Source: Pseudomonadota bacterium
GTDB lineage: Bacteria; Chloroflexota; Ktedonobacteria; Ktedonobacterales; JACDGC01
Direction of reading: 5' to 3'
Length of the DNA stretch: 5,089 nucleotides
Assembly: GCA_021323815.1 (NCBI GenBank)
Contig: JAJPKG010000378.1
Span: 1-5,089 of the forward strand
The notes under the pieces were generated by a model, which saw only the letters and a list, made by a program, of their open reading frames with translations, did no database searches and was not told the DNA's origin. This document shows positions 4,201-5,089 of this stretch, in pieces; the stretch's first letter is position 1; each line of letters starts with the position of its first letter. The translations under genes and the position numbers were made by a program.

Positions 4201-5089
4201 ATGGCGGTGACGCAGGTGATTGCGCGGCAAACGGCGACAGCGCGGGAATGGATGACAGCGGCGACGCGGACCGTCGTCTTTCGGTCAGCGGCGTTCTGGC
4301 TGCTGACGCGCCTTATGCTGTTGGTCTTCACCTATATGGCGGTGCTGTTCGCCCACGACAAGACGCCCACTACGCCGCTGGCCCCGTTGACCATCTTGCG
4401 TGGGTGGGAGCAGTGGGATAGCGTTTGGTATTACGCCATTGCGCGGGCAGGCTACTACAGCAAGGAATCGACCGTCTATTTCCCGCTCTTTCCGGCGCTG
4501 CTGCATGTGTGCTGGCGGATCTTCGGCGAGCAAAATCTGTTGTTGTGTTCGCTCATCATCAGCTATGCTGGGTCGCTGGCGGCCTTCATCGGCATGGGGC
4601 TGCTGGCCGCGCATGAGTTCAAGGATCGCGCCGCCGCGCTGCCCGCCGTGCGCGTGCTGGCGGCCTATCCGCTGGCGCTGTTCTTGCTTGCGCCTTACAC
4701 CGAAGGGCTGTTTTTGGGGTTGGCGGTGTGGGCGCTCTATTGCATGCGGCGCGGTTGGTGGTGGGGCGCGGCGACCTGTGCCTATTTCGCCGCGCTGACG
4801 CGCTCCACCAGCCTGGTGCTATGGCTGCCGATGATCTGGGAATTTGGCCGCCAGCAGGGGTGGTGGGCGATGTTGGCATTGCGCTGGCGTGCCCGCAGCT
4901 CCCTGTGGGACGATCTGCGCGCCGAATGGGACGACCGGCTATTCACCGTGCGCGCGTGGCGACCCTCGTGGGGCTGGCTGCGCGATCTGGTGCGCGGCGT
5001 GCTGGCGCTGTGCGCGGTGCCGCTGGGCATTGGCACCTTCGCCCTTTATTGCGCCATCCGCTACGGCGATCCGCTCTCGTTTTTCCATG
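4201..5089 (+). CDS. PIG-V-like GT-C membrane mannosyltransferase, 3' end outside window
   Basis: The frame is open from ATG 4201 to the right edge: 296 codons plus one base, so the C-terminus is missing. The protein is strongly hydrophobic with helices near 28-50, 113-137, 151-180, 187-212 and 264-286. After the first helix comes a loop with WEQWDSVWYYAIARAGYY (69-86, W72-D73), then FPLFPAL (94-100), LAAYPLALFLLAPYTEGLFL (153-172) and ALTRSTSLVLWLP (198-210). These are the hallmarks of PIG-V-like mannosyltransferases, which use polyprenyl- or dolichyl-phosphate mannose on the outer face of the membrane. A polar, Trp/Arg/Asp-rich insert (about 220-262) separates the later helices and would be a loop. 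Family members are usually about 400-500 residues. The sugar and acceptor are unknown. It shares the strand of the sigma gene, but the 173-base gap suggests a separate transcript. Confidence 0.75.
   Translation, partial: MAVTQVIARQTATAREWMTAATRTVVFRSAAFWLLTRLMLLVFTYMAVLFAHDKTPTTPLAPLTILRGWEQWDSVWYYAIARAGYYSKESTVYFPLFPALLHVCWRIFGEQNLLLCSLIISYAGSLAAFIGMGLLAAHEFKDRAAALPAVRVLAAYPLALFLLAPYTEGLFLGLAVWALYCMRRGWWWGAATCAYFAALTRSTSLVLWLPMIWEFGRQQGWWAMLALRWRARSSLWDDLRAEWDDRLFTVRAWRPSWGWLRDLVRGVLALCAVPLGIGTFALYCAIRYGDPLSFFH

Noticed and set aside
4285..4879. Minus-strand and out-of-frame plus-strand open frames inside the mannosyltransferase gene
   Set aside because: The frame beginning at 4201 has the helices and family motifs and stays open to the edge; the others are Arg/Pro/Cys-rich shadows.

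Overview
The window is GC-rich bacterial DNA with tightly packed genes that have clear Shine-Dalgarno sites. Gene content (a CstB-like sulfur fusion protein, an ECF sigma factor, a PIG-V-type GT-C mannosyltransferase) would fit a Chloroflexota-like or similar free-living bacterium. That placement is only a weak inference, because no rRNA or phylogenetic marker is present.

Layout. Positions 1-316 hold no convincing gene. They contain a perfect TATAAT on the minus strand inside a small inverted repeat, two very GC-rich hairpins, and a strong minus-strand Shine-Dalgarno near the left edge, so a minus-strand gene may start at or just beyond position 1. From 3192 down to 317 runs a three-gene minus-strand operon: a rhodanese with a C-terminal DUF2892-type membrane segment, a 474-residue metallo-beta-lactamase/pseudorhodanese/rhodanese fusion resembling the persulfide dioxygenase-sulfurtransferase CstB, and a TauE/SafE sulfite exporter. 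After a 172-base divergent control region, a plus-strand ECF sigma factor occupies 3365-4027. A pyrimidine-rich gap follows, then the first 296 codons of a plus-strand membrane mannosyltransferase starting at 4201 and leaving the window at the right edge.

How the genes work together. The operon reads as a sulfide/persulfide disposal unit. Sulfane sulfur is bound and moved by rhodanese cysteines, low-molecular-weight persulfide is oxidised to sulfite by the iron-dependent dioxygenase domain, sulfite can be used by the rhodanese domain to form thiosulfate, and excess sulfite or a related sulfur anion is exported by TauE. This matches the logic of the staphylococcal cst operon, but neither a CstR repressor nor a sulfide:quinone reductase is in the window. 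The only regulator here is the divergent sigma factor, which carries an unusual Cys-x-Cys pair near its N-terminus and has no anti-sigma gene directly after it. Control of the sulfur operon by this sigma factor is a hypothesis, not something the sequence proves.
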